From Pedobacter sp. B4-66 (GTDB taxonomy: Bacteria > Bacteroidota > Bacteroidia > Sphingobacteriales > Sphingobacteriaceae): a stretch of DNA of 64,000 nt. Location of the stretch: NCBI RefSeq assembly GCF_018492665.1, contig NZ_JAFVME010000005.1, forward strand, positions 1 through 64,000, written 5' to 3'. This document shows positions 56,533 to 64,000 of this stretch, piece after piece; positions within the stretch are counted from its first letter, which is position 1, and each line of letters begins with the position of its first letter. The notes beneath the pieces were generated by a model. The model had not been told where the DNA came from. It worked only from the letters and a program-made list of their open reading frames with translations, and did no database searches. The translations under genes and the position numbers were made by a program.

Positions 56533-56549
56533 ATTGAGTTTATTGCACC
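56476..56549 (+). repeat. long imperfect inverted repeat in the 3' region of the small gene
   Basis: GGTGCAATAAAaTCA (56476-56490) pairs with TGAgTTTATTGCACC (56535-56549), 14 of 15 positions, around a 44-base loop. It sits between the small membrane gene and its terminator and would form a stable RNA stem. Confidence 0.6.
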
Positions 56550-56583
56550 ACAAAAAATAAGTTTAGTTTTAGTTAATAGTAAG

Positions 56584-56613
56584 GAATGGCGGTTTACACC
56601 GCCATTTTCTTTT
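56584..56613 (+). terminator. rho-independent terminator
   Basis: AATGGCGG (56585-56592) and CCGCCATT (56599-56606) form a perfect 8-bp stem with a TTTACA loop, followed by TTCTTTTT. It ends the small-peptide transcript. Confidence 0.88.
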
Positions 56614-56688
56614 TGCACTCTCCTCTGTTTCTCGAATTGCTGTTGCAGCCAGAAAAATCTGACAATTCGATTTTTCCCTATAACACCT

Positions 56689-56743
56689 TAGACTCAAGTC
56701 AGACTCAGGTCAGACTCTCCTCAGACTCAGGTCAGACTAAACC
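56689..56743. repeat. five tandem 11-bp units CAGACTCAGGT
   Basis: Units start at 56689, 56700, 56711, 56722 and 56733, each 11 bases. Units 2 and 4 are identical (CAGACTCAGGT), and the others keep AGACT with changes in the last five bases. The array lies in the intergenic stretch 56614-57000. I saw no other gene in that stretch, which otherwise holds AT-rich DNA and the blaI promoter. Confidence 0.75.
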
Positions 56744-56892
56744 CTAATAAGAGCCACAGGAGAGCATCTTTTATACAATTCTTTATACACTAACAAGATA
56801 AGCCACAGTAAAATTCATCCTATTTATAGTTTTACCTATTGTGTATATTTTTAATAAATCTATGCACTTCTTTAAAATTCTTCTTCAAATAT

Positions 56893-56938
56893 TTTGAAAA
56901 CTAAATAATTAGTTTTAAGTTTATACTAAGAATTTAGT
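56893..56938 (+). promoter_or_regulatory. promoter and paired operator of the blaI-M56 operon
   Basis: TTTG (56893-56896), a 19-base spacer and TAAGTTTA (56916-56923) form a good -33/-7 promoter. The spacer holds a perfect dyad AAAACTAA-ATAA-TTAGTTTT (56897-56916). A second dyad ACTAA-GAAT-TTAGT (56925-56938) covers the expected start near 56930. Further ACTAA half sites lie at 56974-56995. The arrangement fits repression by the BlaI-type product of the next gene. Confidence 0.6.
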
Positions 56939-57000
56939 TATACGAATATTGCGCAGTATAGGTAAGGCTAAAAACTAATTAAAAACTAAACTAATAATTC

Positions 57001-57378
57001 ATGGAAATTAAAGATTTAACAAAGGCAGAAGAACAGATTATGCAGATTTTATGGCAGATAGAGAAAGGGTTCGTTAAAGACGTAATGGATTTCCTGCCAG
57101 AGCCTAAACCGGCCTATAATACTGTTTCTACAATTATCCGAATACTCGAGGTAAAAGGATTCATTGCTCACGAGGCCTTTGGCAAGGCACATAAGTATTA
57201 TCCTTTAATTAGTAAGGAAGAATACAAACGTCATGCTACAGAGAAGCTATTGGGCAATTATTTTGAAAACTCAGTGGAAAGTATGTTCTCTTTCTTTGTT
57301 AAAGAAGAAAAGCTTGATCTGAGTGATGTTGACGAAATTCTTAAAATGATTAACAAAATTAAAAACAGACCGAGATGA
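57001..57378 (+). CDS. BlaI/MecI-type transcriptional repressor
   Basis: The 125-residue winged-helix repressor (about 5-80, with LTKAEEQIMQILWQIEKGFVKDV and AYNTVSTIIRILEVKGFIAHEAFG) carries the dimerisation helices in the C-terminal part. In staphylococci the partner BlaR1 releases such a repressor by proteolysis after sensing a beta-lactam. The M56 gene after it overlaps by four bases. The dyads upstream suggest that it represses its own operon. No beta-lactamase gene is present, so the signal is probably different from a beta-lactam. Confidence 0.92.
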   Translation: MEIKDLTKAEEQIMQILWQIEKGFVKDVMDFLPEPKPAYNTVSTIIRILEVKGFIAHEAFGKAHKYYPLISKEEYKRHATEKLLGNYFENSVESMFSFFVKEEKLDLSDVDEILKMINKIKNRPR

Positions 57379-59720
57379 CCTGGGCACATTACATCCTTCA
57401 AGTCAATATCTACTTAGTTGTATTTTATGGCTTTTATAAGTTATTGTTAGACAAAGAAACTTATTTCTTACTGAACAGAATTTACCTGGTTGCTGCCGGG
57501 ATATTCTCACTCACCATCCCTTTCATACGGCTCGAATGGTTTAGCACACAACCAGCTGTTCAACCGGTTTACACTGGCGCTGTTCAAATAAACGACTTCA
57601 TTACACAAATGGCAGTCGTACAAGATGTCCCTGAGCGGTTTAATCTGGGAAATACACTTGTGTTTATTTACCTAGCGGGTATCTTGTTCTTTGTAATCAG
57701 ATTTATAGTTCAGTTAATCTCTGTTCACGTCTTATTGAAGGCAAAAAAACGTGGATCGGCATTCTCATTTTTCAAGAAAAAAGTAGTTGACCAGGATCTT
57801 CCTGAGGTTCAAACGATTCAAAAACATGAGGAAATTCACATCAGACAATGGCACACTCTTGATGTACTCTTTTTTGAACTCCTGGGAATAATCACATGGT
57901 TCAATCCTGTAATCTATTTCTATAAAACAACGGTTAAGCATATCCATGAATATCTGGCCGATGAAGAAGCCGCAAGCTTTCAGGGAGATAAAGAGGAATA
58001 TGCTTTATTACTACTAAGCCGTGCATTTAAAGTTCCCACAAATACACTCACAAACAGTTTTTTTAATAAATCACTAATTAAAAAAAGAATTTATATGTTA
58101 CACAAACAACGCTCTCGCAAAACTGCTATACTAAAATATGGAATGTTTGTTCCTCTGTTTGCAGTTGCCTTAATCATGTCTTCGGCAACCATCCGAAACA
58201 ATGAGGAAATTAAAAAAGTAGCTGAGGAAATTCCAATGGAAGAACCTTTAAAACTAGTTCAAGAAGCTATCAAAACAACCATTGCCGCTCCATTTGTATC
58301 AGATTCTAAGTCATTAATAAATGAAGCAAAAAAAGAACTTTTAACATCAAATACTGCAGGTATAGATTCATCATGGAACGAATTTTATAAATACTTAAAA
58401 AGATCAGTAAGGTACCCTGTAAATGCTCAAAACTCGAATATTCAGGGAGTGAGTCAAATAAAATTTACCGTTAAAAATGGAGCAATTGAGGGTGTAAGTA
58501 TTGCTACGAAAGCATTAGGTGGAGGATGTGATTCAGAGGTAATGAGAGCTATATTAACTTATCCGGGCTTTAAAGCAAATAATGACGGAAAGTACAGCCT
58601 CCCCTTTTCATTCGCACTGATGGGTGGCGAAAACACTACTACTTCCAATAAAGTAAAACCTGCTGTTATTAGTGGTTATAGCCAATTGAGTGAGCTTTCT
58701 ATATTCGGCTATAAACCGAAAACAACTGACAAAAATGAAAGCTTGAGCGAAGTGGTTATTAGAGCAGGTGAAGAAACCGCAAACGCGCAAAGTGGGAAAG
58801 TATATGATTTTGTATCACTAGAAGCACAACCTACTTTTCCTGGAGGAATGGATCAGTTTTATGAGTACTTAAAGAGAAGTGTTAGGTATCCAAAAGAAGC
58901 TTTTGAAAATAAAATAGAAGGTAAAGTATTTCTAAGTTTTGTTGTTGAAACAGATGGCTCATTAACAGATATCAAGGTAGATAGAAAACTTGGCAGCGGT
59001 ACCGATGAAGAAGCTGTAAGGGTACTGGAGGAAAGTCCAAAATGGAATCCAGGGGTTCAAGATGGCAAAAAAGTACGGGTAAAATATAACATTCCTATAA
59101 GTTTTGCACTAAATAAGACCGTTGCCGATTTGCAAGGAAAAACAGCAGGAATACAAATCAATGGCAGTAGTCTATTACCCACTAATAGCAATCTAAAACC
59201 ATTGTACATTGTTGATGGCGAAAAACAGAAGGACTTCAAATTATTAAATCTTAAGCCGGATGACATCGTCTCAATCGAAGTACTGAAAAGTAAAGCAGCA
59301 ACAGAAATATACGGGGAAGACGCAAAAGATGGAGTAATAAATATCACTACAAAAGCCAAACAAACACCTGATTTAAAAAAGAACGAATCCAAAGAGAAAA
59401 TTTATGACTTTGTCTCGCTAAATACACAACCTTCATTTCCAGGTGGTATGGAAAAATTCTACGACTACTTAAAGAAAACAGTAAAATATCCTAAAGAAGC
59501 ACAGGAAAAAAACATTCAGGGAAAAGTTTTTATTTCCATGATCGTTGAAACAGATGGCTCCTTAACCAATATAAAAGTAGATAGAAGACTTGGTGGAGGC
59601 ACAGATGAGGAAGCAGTAAGGGTTATGAAAGCAAGTCCTAAGTGGACTCCAGGAACTCAGGGAGGCAAAAAAGTAAGAGTTAAATACAACATACCGATTT
59701 CATTTACGCTCACAAAATAA
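57375..59720 (+). CDS. M56 metallopeptidase with three TonB_C domains and an inserted plug-like domain
   Basis: The 781-residue protein begins like BlaR1. It has membrane helices near 5-22, 35-52 and 95-118, a zinc peptidase motif H151-EEIH155 with H191-E192 further on, and a helix near 255-275. The periplasmic part has three TonB C-terminal-like domains: about 335-415 (YKYLKRSVRYP), 492-578 (FYEYLKRSVRYP) and 690-781 (FYDYLKKTVKYP). Between the last two lies a plug-like segment, about 586-665 (LQGKTAGIQINGS, VDGEKQKDFK, DDIVSIEVLKSKAATEIYG). Domains 2 and 3 are close copies. It probably senses an envelope signal and controls the repressor. Confidence 0.88.
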   Translation: MTWAHYILQVNIYLVVFYGFYKLLLDKETYFLLNRIYLVAAGIFSLTIPFIRLEWFSTQPAVQPVYTGAVQINDFITQMAVVQDVPERFNLGNTLVFIYLAGILFFVIRFIVQLISVHVLLKAKKRGSAFSFFKKKVVDQDLPEVQTIQKHEEIHIRQWHTLDVLFFELLGIITWFNPVIYFYKTTVKHIHEYLADEEAASFQGDKEEYALLLLSRAFKVPTNTLTNSFFNKSLIKKRIYMLHKQRSRKTAILKYGMFVPLFAVALIMSSATIRNNEEIKKVAEEIPMEEPLKLVQEAIKTTIAAPFVSDSKSLINEAKKELLTSNTAGIDSSWNEFYKYLKRSVRYPVNAQNSNIQGVSQIKFTVKNGAIEGVSIATKALGGGCDSEVMRAILTYPGFKANNDGKYSLPFSFALMGGENTTTSNKVKPAVISGYSQLSELSIFGYKPKTTDKNESLSEVVIRAGEETANAQSGKVYDFVSLEAQPTFPGGMDQFYEYLKRSVRYPKEAFENKIEGKVFLSFVVETDGSLTDIKVDRKLGSGTDEEAVRVLEESPKWNPGVQDGKKVRVKYNIPISFALNKTVADLQGKTAGIQINGSSLLPTNSNLKPLYIVDGEKQKDFKLLNLKPDDIVSIEVLKSKAATEIYGEDAKDGVINITTKAKQTPDLKKNESKEKIYDFVSLNTQPSFPGGMEKFYDYLKKTVKYPKEAQEKNIQGKVFISMIVETDGSLTNIKVDRRLGGGTDEEAVRVMKASPKWTPGTQGGKKVRVKYNIPISFTLTK

Positions 59721-59730
59721 TGCTCTAATA

Positions 59731-59766
59731 ACACAAAACCCCAGCTAAAATAGCCGGGGTTTTATG
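59731..59766. terminator. bidirectional terminator between the M56 gene and sdhB
   Basis: AAAACCCC and GCT (59735-59746) pair with AGC and GGGGTTTT (59752-59763) around an AAAAT loop, with a one-base bulge on each side. T-rich and A-rich flanks allow use by both convergent genes. Confidence 0.85.
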
Positions 59767-59797
59767 TGTAATACCCTTGTCTCGTTAGATAAATCTA

Positions 59798-60568
59798 TTA
59801 AATAGATTCCTCAGATACAAATTTTGCAGAATAAAAATCTCTATTCATACGTGCGATATTCTCTAATGATATTCCTTTAGGGCATTCAGCTTCACATGCT
59901 CCAGTGTTGGTACAGTTACCAAAACCTTCTGCATCCATCTGAGCAACCATACTCTGAACCCTACGGTAGCGTTCTGGCTGACCCTGAGGTAATTGTGCCA
60001 ATTGAGATACTTTTGCAGATACAAATAACATTGCAGAAGCATTTTTACAGGTAGCAACACAAGCACCACATCCTATACAAGCCGCAGCCTCAAAAGCTGA
60101 ATCAGCCTGAACTTTAGGAATAGGCAGGTTGTTAGCATCCTGAGCATTTCCCGTATTTACTGATATAAATCCTCCTGAAGCGATAATTCTATCGAATGCA
60201 GTACGATCTACCATCAAATCTTTTATTACCGGAAAAGCCTTCGCACGCCATGGCTCAACAACAATGGTATCACCATCATTAAATGAACGCATGTGTAACT
60301 GGCAGGTCGTAATACCTTCTTTTGGTCCGTGTGGCCTTCCGTCAATGAACATAGAACATGCTCCACAAATTCCTTCCCTGCAATCATGATCAAAAACAAC
60401 CGGTTCTTCTCCTTTAGCAACCAGGTCTTCGTTAAGCACGTCGAACATTTCTAAGAAAGACATATCAGGAGATACTTCTGATATTTTGTAATCTACTAAA
60501 CCGCCTTTGGCTTTGTTATTCTTTTGACGCCAGATTTTTAGCGTTAAATTCATATTTCCTGTACTCAT
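59798..60568 (-). CDS. sdhB: succinate dehydrogenase/fumarate reductase iron-sulfur subunit
   Basis: The 256-residue subunit carries the [2Fe-2S] cluster with [13 protein letters not shown] near 62-74 and C86 (TTCQLH). The [4Fe-4S]/[3Fe-4S] pair follows with [13 protein letters not shown] and [15 protein letters not shown]. It passes electrons from the flavoprotein to the membrane haem subunit. It is the last gene of an sdhC-sdhA-sdhB run. The sequence resembles the Bacillus/Wolinella type of enzyme, with a single cytochrome b subunit. Confidence 0.95.
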   Translation of the reverse strand: MSTGNMNLTLKIWRQKNNKAKGGLVDYKISEVSPDMSFLEMFDVLNEDLVAKGEEPVVFDHDCREGICGACSMFIDGRPHGPKEGITTCQLHMRSFNDGDTIVVEPWRAKAFPVIKDLMVDRTAFDRIIASGGFISVNTGNAQDANNLPIPKVQADSAFEAAACIGCGACVATCKNASAMLFVSAKVSQLAQLPQGQPERYRRVQSMVAQMDAEGFGNCTNTGACEAECPKGISLENIARMNRDFYSAKFVSEESI

Positions 60569-60591
60569 AATATTGAGATTTTAGTACTTAG

Positions 60592-62571
60592 CTATTTATA
60601 ACTTCTTTGTGCAACTTTGATATTTTCGAACTTCAATTCTTCTTTATGAAGTTCAAAAGTTACATCACCTTTATATTCCCATGCAGAAACGTAAGCATAG
60701 TTTTCATCATCACGTAATGCTTCACCTTCTTCAGTTTGATATTCTTCTCTGAAGTGGCCACCACATGATTCATTTCTATTCAATGCGTCCATACACATCA
60801 ACTCACCAAGCTCAATAAAGTCGGCCACACGACCAGCTTTCTCAAGTTCAGGGTTCATTTCATCTGAACTGCCCGGCACACGTAAGTCACTCCAAAATTC
60901 TTTACGAAGCTGCTGAATTTCAGCAATACCTTCTTTAAGACCTTTTTCATTACGTGCCATACCACATTTATCCCACATGATCTTTCCTAATTTCTTATGG
61001 AAATGATCTACAGATTTAGTTCCTTTAATAGATAGAAACTTGTCAAGGATTGCTTTTGCACTAGCTTCAGCTTCTACAAACGCAGGGTGATCTTGTGGAA
61101 TTGGTTTAGTAGCCAATTCTTTTGAAAGGTAAGCCCCAATAGTATAAGGAAGAACAAAATAACCATCTGCTAAACCTTGCATTAATGCAGATGCTCCCAA
61201 ACGGTTAGCACCGTGATCTGAGAAGTTAGCCTCACCTAAAGCATATAAGCCCGGCACAGTAGTCATTAAGTTATAATCTACCCATAAACCACCCATTGTA
61301 TAGTGAACAGCAGGATAAATACGCATTGGCAATTCATAAGGATCTTCTCCGGTGATTTGCGCATACATATCAAATAGGTTACCGTATTTTTCTTTAATTA
61401 CCTCACGACCTAATTTCATACAGGTTTCTTTATCCGGATTGTGGATATTGTTCTTATTAGCCTCAATGCGGCCATAACGTTCTGTATTCTCTTTAAAGTC
61501 AAGGTAAACAGCAAGCTTAGATTTACCTACACCATAACCGGCATCACAACGCTCTTTAGCTGCACGAGATGCAACATCACGAGGGACAAGGTTACCGAAA
61601 GCAGGGTATCTGCGCTCTAAATAATAATCTCTTTCATCTTCAGGAATTTCCGAAGCCTTACGTGTATCGTCTTTTTTCTTAGGAACCCAGATACGTCCGT
61701 CGTTACGTAACGACTCCGACATCAAGGTCAGTTTAGACTGATGATCTCCAGAAACAGGGATACAAGTAGGGTGAATTTGAGTGTAGCATGGGTTACCAAA
61801 GAAAGCACCTTTTTTGTGCGCTTTCCATGCAGCAGTTACGTTACTTCCCATTGCATTTGTAGACAAGTAGAATACGTTTCCGTAACCTCCACTGCACAAC
61901 AATACAGCGTGACCAGAATGACGCTCAAGCTCGCCGGTAAGTAAGTTACGTGCAATAATACCTTTTGCCTTTCCTTCAACTACAACCACTTCAAGCATTT
62001 CATGGCGGGTAAACATTTCAACTTTACCCATTCCTACCTGACGCTCTAAAGCGCTATATGCTCCTAAAAGCAATTGCTGACCGGTTTGTCCGGCAGCATA
62101 AAATGTTCTCTGAACTTGTGTACCACCAAAAGAACGGTTGTCTAACAAACCACCATATTCTCTGGCCAAAGGCACACCTTGCGCCACACACTGATCAATA
62201 ATATTAGTACTTACCTCAGCCAAACGGTGTACGTTAGCTTCTCTTGCACGGTAATCACCACCTTTTATTGTATCATAAAATAAGCGATAAGTACTATCAC
62301 CATCATTCTGATAATTTTTTGCTGCATTGATACCGCCTTGAGCTGCAATTGAGTGCGCTCTTCTTGGTGAATCCTGAAAACAAAAACATTTAACCTTATA
62401 ACCCATTTCGGCAAGGGTTGCTGCCGCTGAGGCACCAGCTAATCCAGAACCTACTACAATTATCTCGATGCTTCTTTTATTGGATGGATTAACCAATGGC
62501 ATAGACGAACGTAGTTTAGTCCATTTATCGGTTAATTCTCCTTCGGGTATATGAGCATTTAATTCTGCCAT
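60592..62571 (-). CDS. sdhA: succinate dehydrogenase/fumarate reductase flavoprotein subunit
   Basis: I start this at 62571 ([13 protein letters not shown]); the upstream Met adds seven residues. The 659-residue subunit binds FAD covalently. [10 protein letters not shown] is the dinucleotide motif, and the block [14 protein letters not shown] has the flavin-linking histidine shortly before it ([11 protein letters not shown]). The active site carries HPTCIPVSG and [10 protein letters not shown]. It oxidises succinate to fumarate, or the reverse. It lies between sdhC and sdhB with gaps of about 24 bases. Confidence 0.96.
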   Translation of the reverse strand: MAELNAHIPEGELTDKWTKLRSSMPLVNPSNKRSIEIIVVGSGLAGASAAATLAEMGYKVKCFCFQDSPRRAHSIAAQGGINAAKNYQNDGDSTYRLFYDTIKGGDYRAREANVHRLAEVSTNIIDQCVAQGVPLAREYGGLLDNRSFGGTQVQRTFYAAGQTGQQLLLGAYSALERQVGMGKVEMFTRHEMLEVVVVEGKAKGIIARNLLTGELERHSGHAVLLCSGGYGNVFYLSTNAMGSNVTAAWKAHKKGAFFGNPCYTQIHPTCIPVSGDHQSKLTLMSESLRNDGRIWVPKKKDDTRKASEIPEDERDYYLERRYPAFGNLVPRDVASRAAKERCDAGYGVGKSKLAVYLDFKENTERYGRIEANKNNIHNPDKETCMKLGREVIKEKYGNLFDMYAQITGEDPYELPMRIYPAVHYTMGGLWVDYNLMTTVPGLYALGEANFSDHGANRLGASALMQGLADGYFVLPYTIGAYLSKELATKPIPQDHPAFVEAEASAKAILDKFLSIKGTKSVDHFHKKLGKIMWDKCGMARNEKGLKEGIAEIQQLRKEFWSDLRVPGSSDEMNPELEKAGRVADFIELGELMCMDALNRNESCGGHFREEYQTEEGEALRDDENYAYVSAWEYKGDVTFELHKEELKFENIKVAQRSYK

Positions 62572-62595
62572 GTTATTTAAAGTTAAGATCAAAAA

Positions 62596-63276
62596 TTATT
62601 TAATACAACCCAGGTACATCACAATGGGCATCAATGCAAAAAGCAAAGGAATAATGATAGAAAACCAAAAACCGAATCCTTTGATAAGTGGAGTATATTT
62701 CTTGTGGTTCCAGCCTAAAGTCTGAAATGCAGAAGAAAAACCATGTAATAAGTGATAAGCCAATGAAACCATTGCAAGTACATAAAGTAATACTAACAAA
62801 GGATCTTTAAATGTCTCTACCATTACAGCAAACAAATCATGATTTCCATTCGCATCTACTGTAGGAATACCTGTAAAACGAGACATTACCCAGAATTTAG
62901 AGACGTGAACAATAAGGAAAATCAACAATAAAGTACCTAACAAGCCCATTGAGCGTGAGTACCACTTACTGTTAGCTGAACCGTTATTTACCGCATACCT
63001 TTCAGGTCTTGCTGCACGATTTTGAAAAACAAGCCTAAATCCTTGAACAATGTGAGCGAGTAAACCGGCAAACAACACAACTTCCATTGCGCGGATTATC
63101 CAGTTAGTACCCATAAAATGTGCTCCCATGTTAAAGGTTAAGCCACCGTCATTAACAATGATCAAAGCATTGATGAAACAATGCACGACAAGGAATGAGA
63201 TAAGGAACAGGCCGGTGATACCCATTATTAATTTTTTTCCTATAGATGAGGAAAAAGCGTTTCCGAAACTAGCCAT
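62596..63276 (-). CDS. sdhC: succinate dehydrogenase cytochrome b subunit
   Basis: The 226-residue membrane anchor has five hydrophobic helices (about 15-35, 60-80, 110-130, 155-175 and 195-215). Histidines in helices (VVHCF, LAHIVQGF, VHVSKF, AYHLLHGF) are candidate ligands of two haems. This is the single-subunit type, so there is no separate sdhD. It is the first gene of the sdhCAB operon. Confidence 0.93.
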   Translation of the reverse strand: MASFGNAFSSSIGKKLIMGITGLFLISFLVVHCFINALIIVNDGGLTFNMGAHFMGTNWIIRAMEVVLFAGLLAHIVQGFRLVFQNRAARPERYAVNNGSANSKWYSRSMGLLGTLLLIFLIVHVSKFWVMSRFTGIPTVDANGNHDLFAVMVETFKDPLLVLLYVLAMVSLAYHLLHGFSSAFQTLGWNHKKYTPLIKGFGFWFSIIIPLLFALMPIVMYLGCIK

Positions 63277-63302
63277 TAGAATTATATTTTAGTTCTGTAG
63301 TG

Positions 63303-63310
63303 CAAAAGTA
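63303..63310 (-). promoter_or_regulatory. -7 box of the sdhCAB promoter
   Basis: On the minus strand TACTTTTG exactly matches TAnnTTTG, 26 bases before the sdhC ATG. No convincing -33 TTTG is at 19-21 bases. Confidence 0.5.
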
Positions 63311-63390
63311 TTTAATAAAAGAATTAATTGGTTAATTTCAAGGACAAATCGGCTATTTAGAAACATTCTAATATTACAATATTATGATAA

Positions 63391-63426
63391 ATAAAAAACG
63401 GGGAACAACTTTCGTTGTCCCCCGTT
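63391..63426 (-). terminator. rho-independent terminator of the degQ-like gene
   Basis: AACGGGG/CCCCGTT and ACAAC/GTTGT form a 12-pair stem with one A-C mismatch and a TTTC loop (63397-63426). Read on the minus strand it is followed by six T. It lies 21 bases after the protease stop. Confidence 0.85.
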
Positions 63427-63446
63427 CCAATTATAGAAAAATGTGA

Positions 63447-64000
63447 TTAGAAGCTGAATGTATAATTTCCATTCGGTCCAACACCTGAAATAGTAGTCAT
63501 ACCATTTTTAGATGATGGCAATGCGTTTTCTACATCTTTAGCATTGTTTACCGGCTTTCCGTTTACTGTTGTGATCAACATTCCATTAGGTACATCTACT
63601 GAATCAAATAACTTACCTTTTTGAATTTCAGTAACCATAACGCCATTTTTAACGCCATACTTAGCTTTCAACTCTGAAGGGGCCGGAAGAAACGAAGCCC
63701 CTAACTTACTAATTGTAGCCCCTGTTGGTTTTCCGCTAGCAGCTAAGCTTGGCGAAGTTTTCTTTGCATCATCACCTTTCAAGGTAATAGATGTACTTTT
63801 TTCTGAGCCGTTTCTTAAATAAGTAAGCTGAACTTTATCACCGGGACTCAAACGTCCAATTTTCTCTTGCAAATCTGGTGAGTCATAAATTACAGCTCCC
63901 TCAACTTTTTTAATGATATCTCCTTTTTGTAAACCTGCAGCGGCAGCTCCACTATTTGGAAGTACACCGGTAATATAAAGCCCGGTATTTTCTTTAACCT
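63447..64000 (-). CDS. HtrA/DegQ-type protease, 3' part with two PDZ domains
   Basis: The frame is open to the right edge, so the gene is cut. About 184 C-terminal residues are visible. The first PDZ domain contains GLYITGVLPNSGAAAAGLQK and GDIIKKVEGAVIYDSPDLQ, followed by LSPGDKVQLTYLRNGSEKS. The second PDZ domain begins near ATISKLGASFLPA and includes GVMVTEIQKG. The protease domain lies outside the window, so catalytic residues cannot be checked. Such proteins degrade or refold damaged periplasmic proteins. Confidence 0.9.
   Translation of the reverse strand, partial: VKENTGLYITGVLPNSGAAAAGLQKGDIIKKVEGAVIYDSPDLQEKIGRLSPGDKVQLTYLRNGSEKSTSITLKGDDAKKTSPSLAASGKPTGATISKLGASFLPAPSELKAKYGVKNGVMVTEIQKGKLFDSVDVPNGMLITTVNGKPVNNAKDVENALPSSKNGMTTISGVGPNGNYTFSF

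Noticed and set aside
57001..59720. BlaI/BlaR1-like pair as a beta-lactam resistance locus
   Set aside because: No beta-lactamase or penicillin-binding domain lies in or next to the operon. The periplasmic part is made of TonB_C modules instead of a penicillin sensor.

Overview
The window is typical chromosomal DNA of a Bacteroidota bacterium. It most resembles the family Sphingobacteriaceae (Pedobacter or a close relative), which is inferred from gene content and not proven. Pointers are TonB-dependent receptors with an N-terminal carboxypeptidase-D-like domain, -7 boxes of the form TAnnTTTG, a three-subunit SdhCAB, LytTR/LytS signalling, a BlaI/M56-TonB_C pair, a MoxR/DUF58/DUF4350/DUF4129/SpoIIM/RDD membrane cluster, and low GC. 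I saw no rRNA, tRNA, CRISPR array, IS element or prophage. Coding density is high and most genes look intact.

Layout. 1-7.1 kb: a TlpA-like thiol-disulfide protein, an arginase-fold protein that has lost metal ligands, then a plus-strand run of an SDR epimerase, a phosphoserine phosphatase fused to a PGDH remnant plus ACT domain, tryptophan 2,3-dioxygenase, and ilvE. 7.1-14.8 kb: a methyltransferase, an ECF-like sigma factor overlapping a membrane/beta-barrel protein, a dipeptidyl peptidase IV, a GH16 glucanase and a membrane TPR-HTH regulator. 14.8-20.2 kb: a probable phytate-use operon (TonB receptor, beta-helix lipoprotein, beta-propeller phytase lipoprotein) behind a leader with 11-bp-phased Pho-box-like repeats. 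20.2-24 kb: two tandem AsmA-like proteins. 24-31 kb: miaB, a sigma-54 activator, lptE, a TPR-like gene and secG, then groES-groEL, each block closed by a clear terminator.

31-43 kb: MgtC-like protein, iron-sulfur L-serine dehydratase, the MoxR/DUF58 membrane cluster diverging from an RDD protein, a GDSL lipoprotein, two small membrane proteins, LipB and a phosphopantetheinyl transferase. 43-50 kb: dCTP deaminase, a large MG2/plug protein, an enoyl-CoA isomerase plus 2,4-dienoyl-CoA reductase pair, FabH, ClpS and a thioredoxin-fold protein. 50-56 kb: an outer-membrane receptor, NUDIX hydrolase, PlsC acyltransferase and a LytTR/LytS two-component system. 56-60 kb: a small membrane peptide with a long inverted repeat and terminator, an 11-bp tandem repeat, and a BlaI-M56 operon with a readable promoter-operator. 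60-64 kb: succinate dehydrogenase sdhCAB and the 3' part of an HtrA/DegQ protease cut by the window edge.

The observations most worth following are the phosphate-type regulatory repeats ahead of the phytase operon, the BlaI promoter-operator and the odd M56-TonB_C-plug fusion behind it, the SerB-deltaSerA-ACT fusion, the mitochondrial-like ECI/DECR pair, and the MoxR/DUF58 membrane cluster of unknown function. I did not find a clearly unprecedented defence or mobile system.
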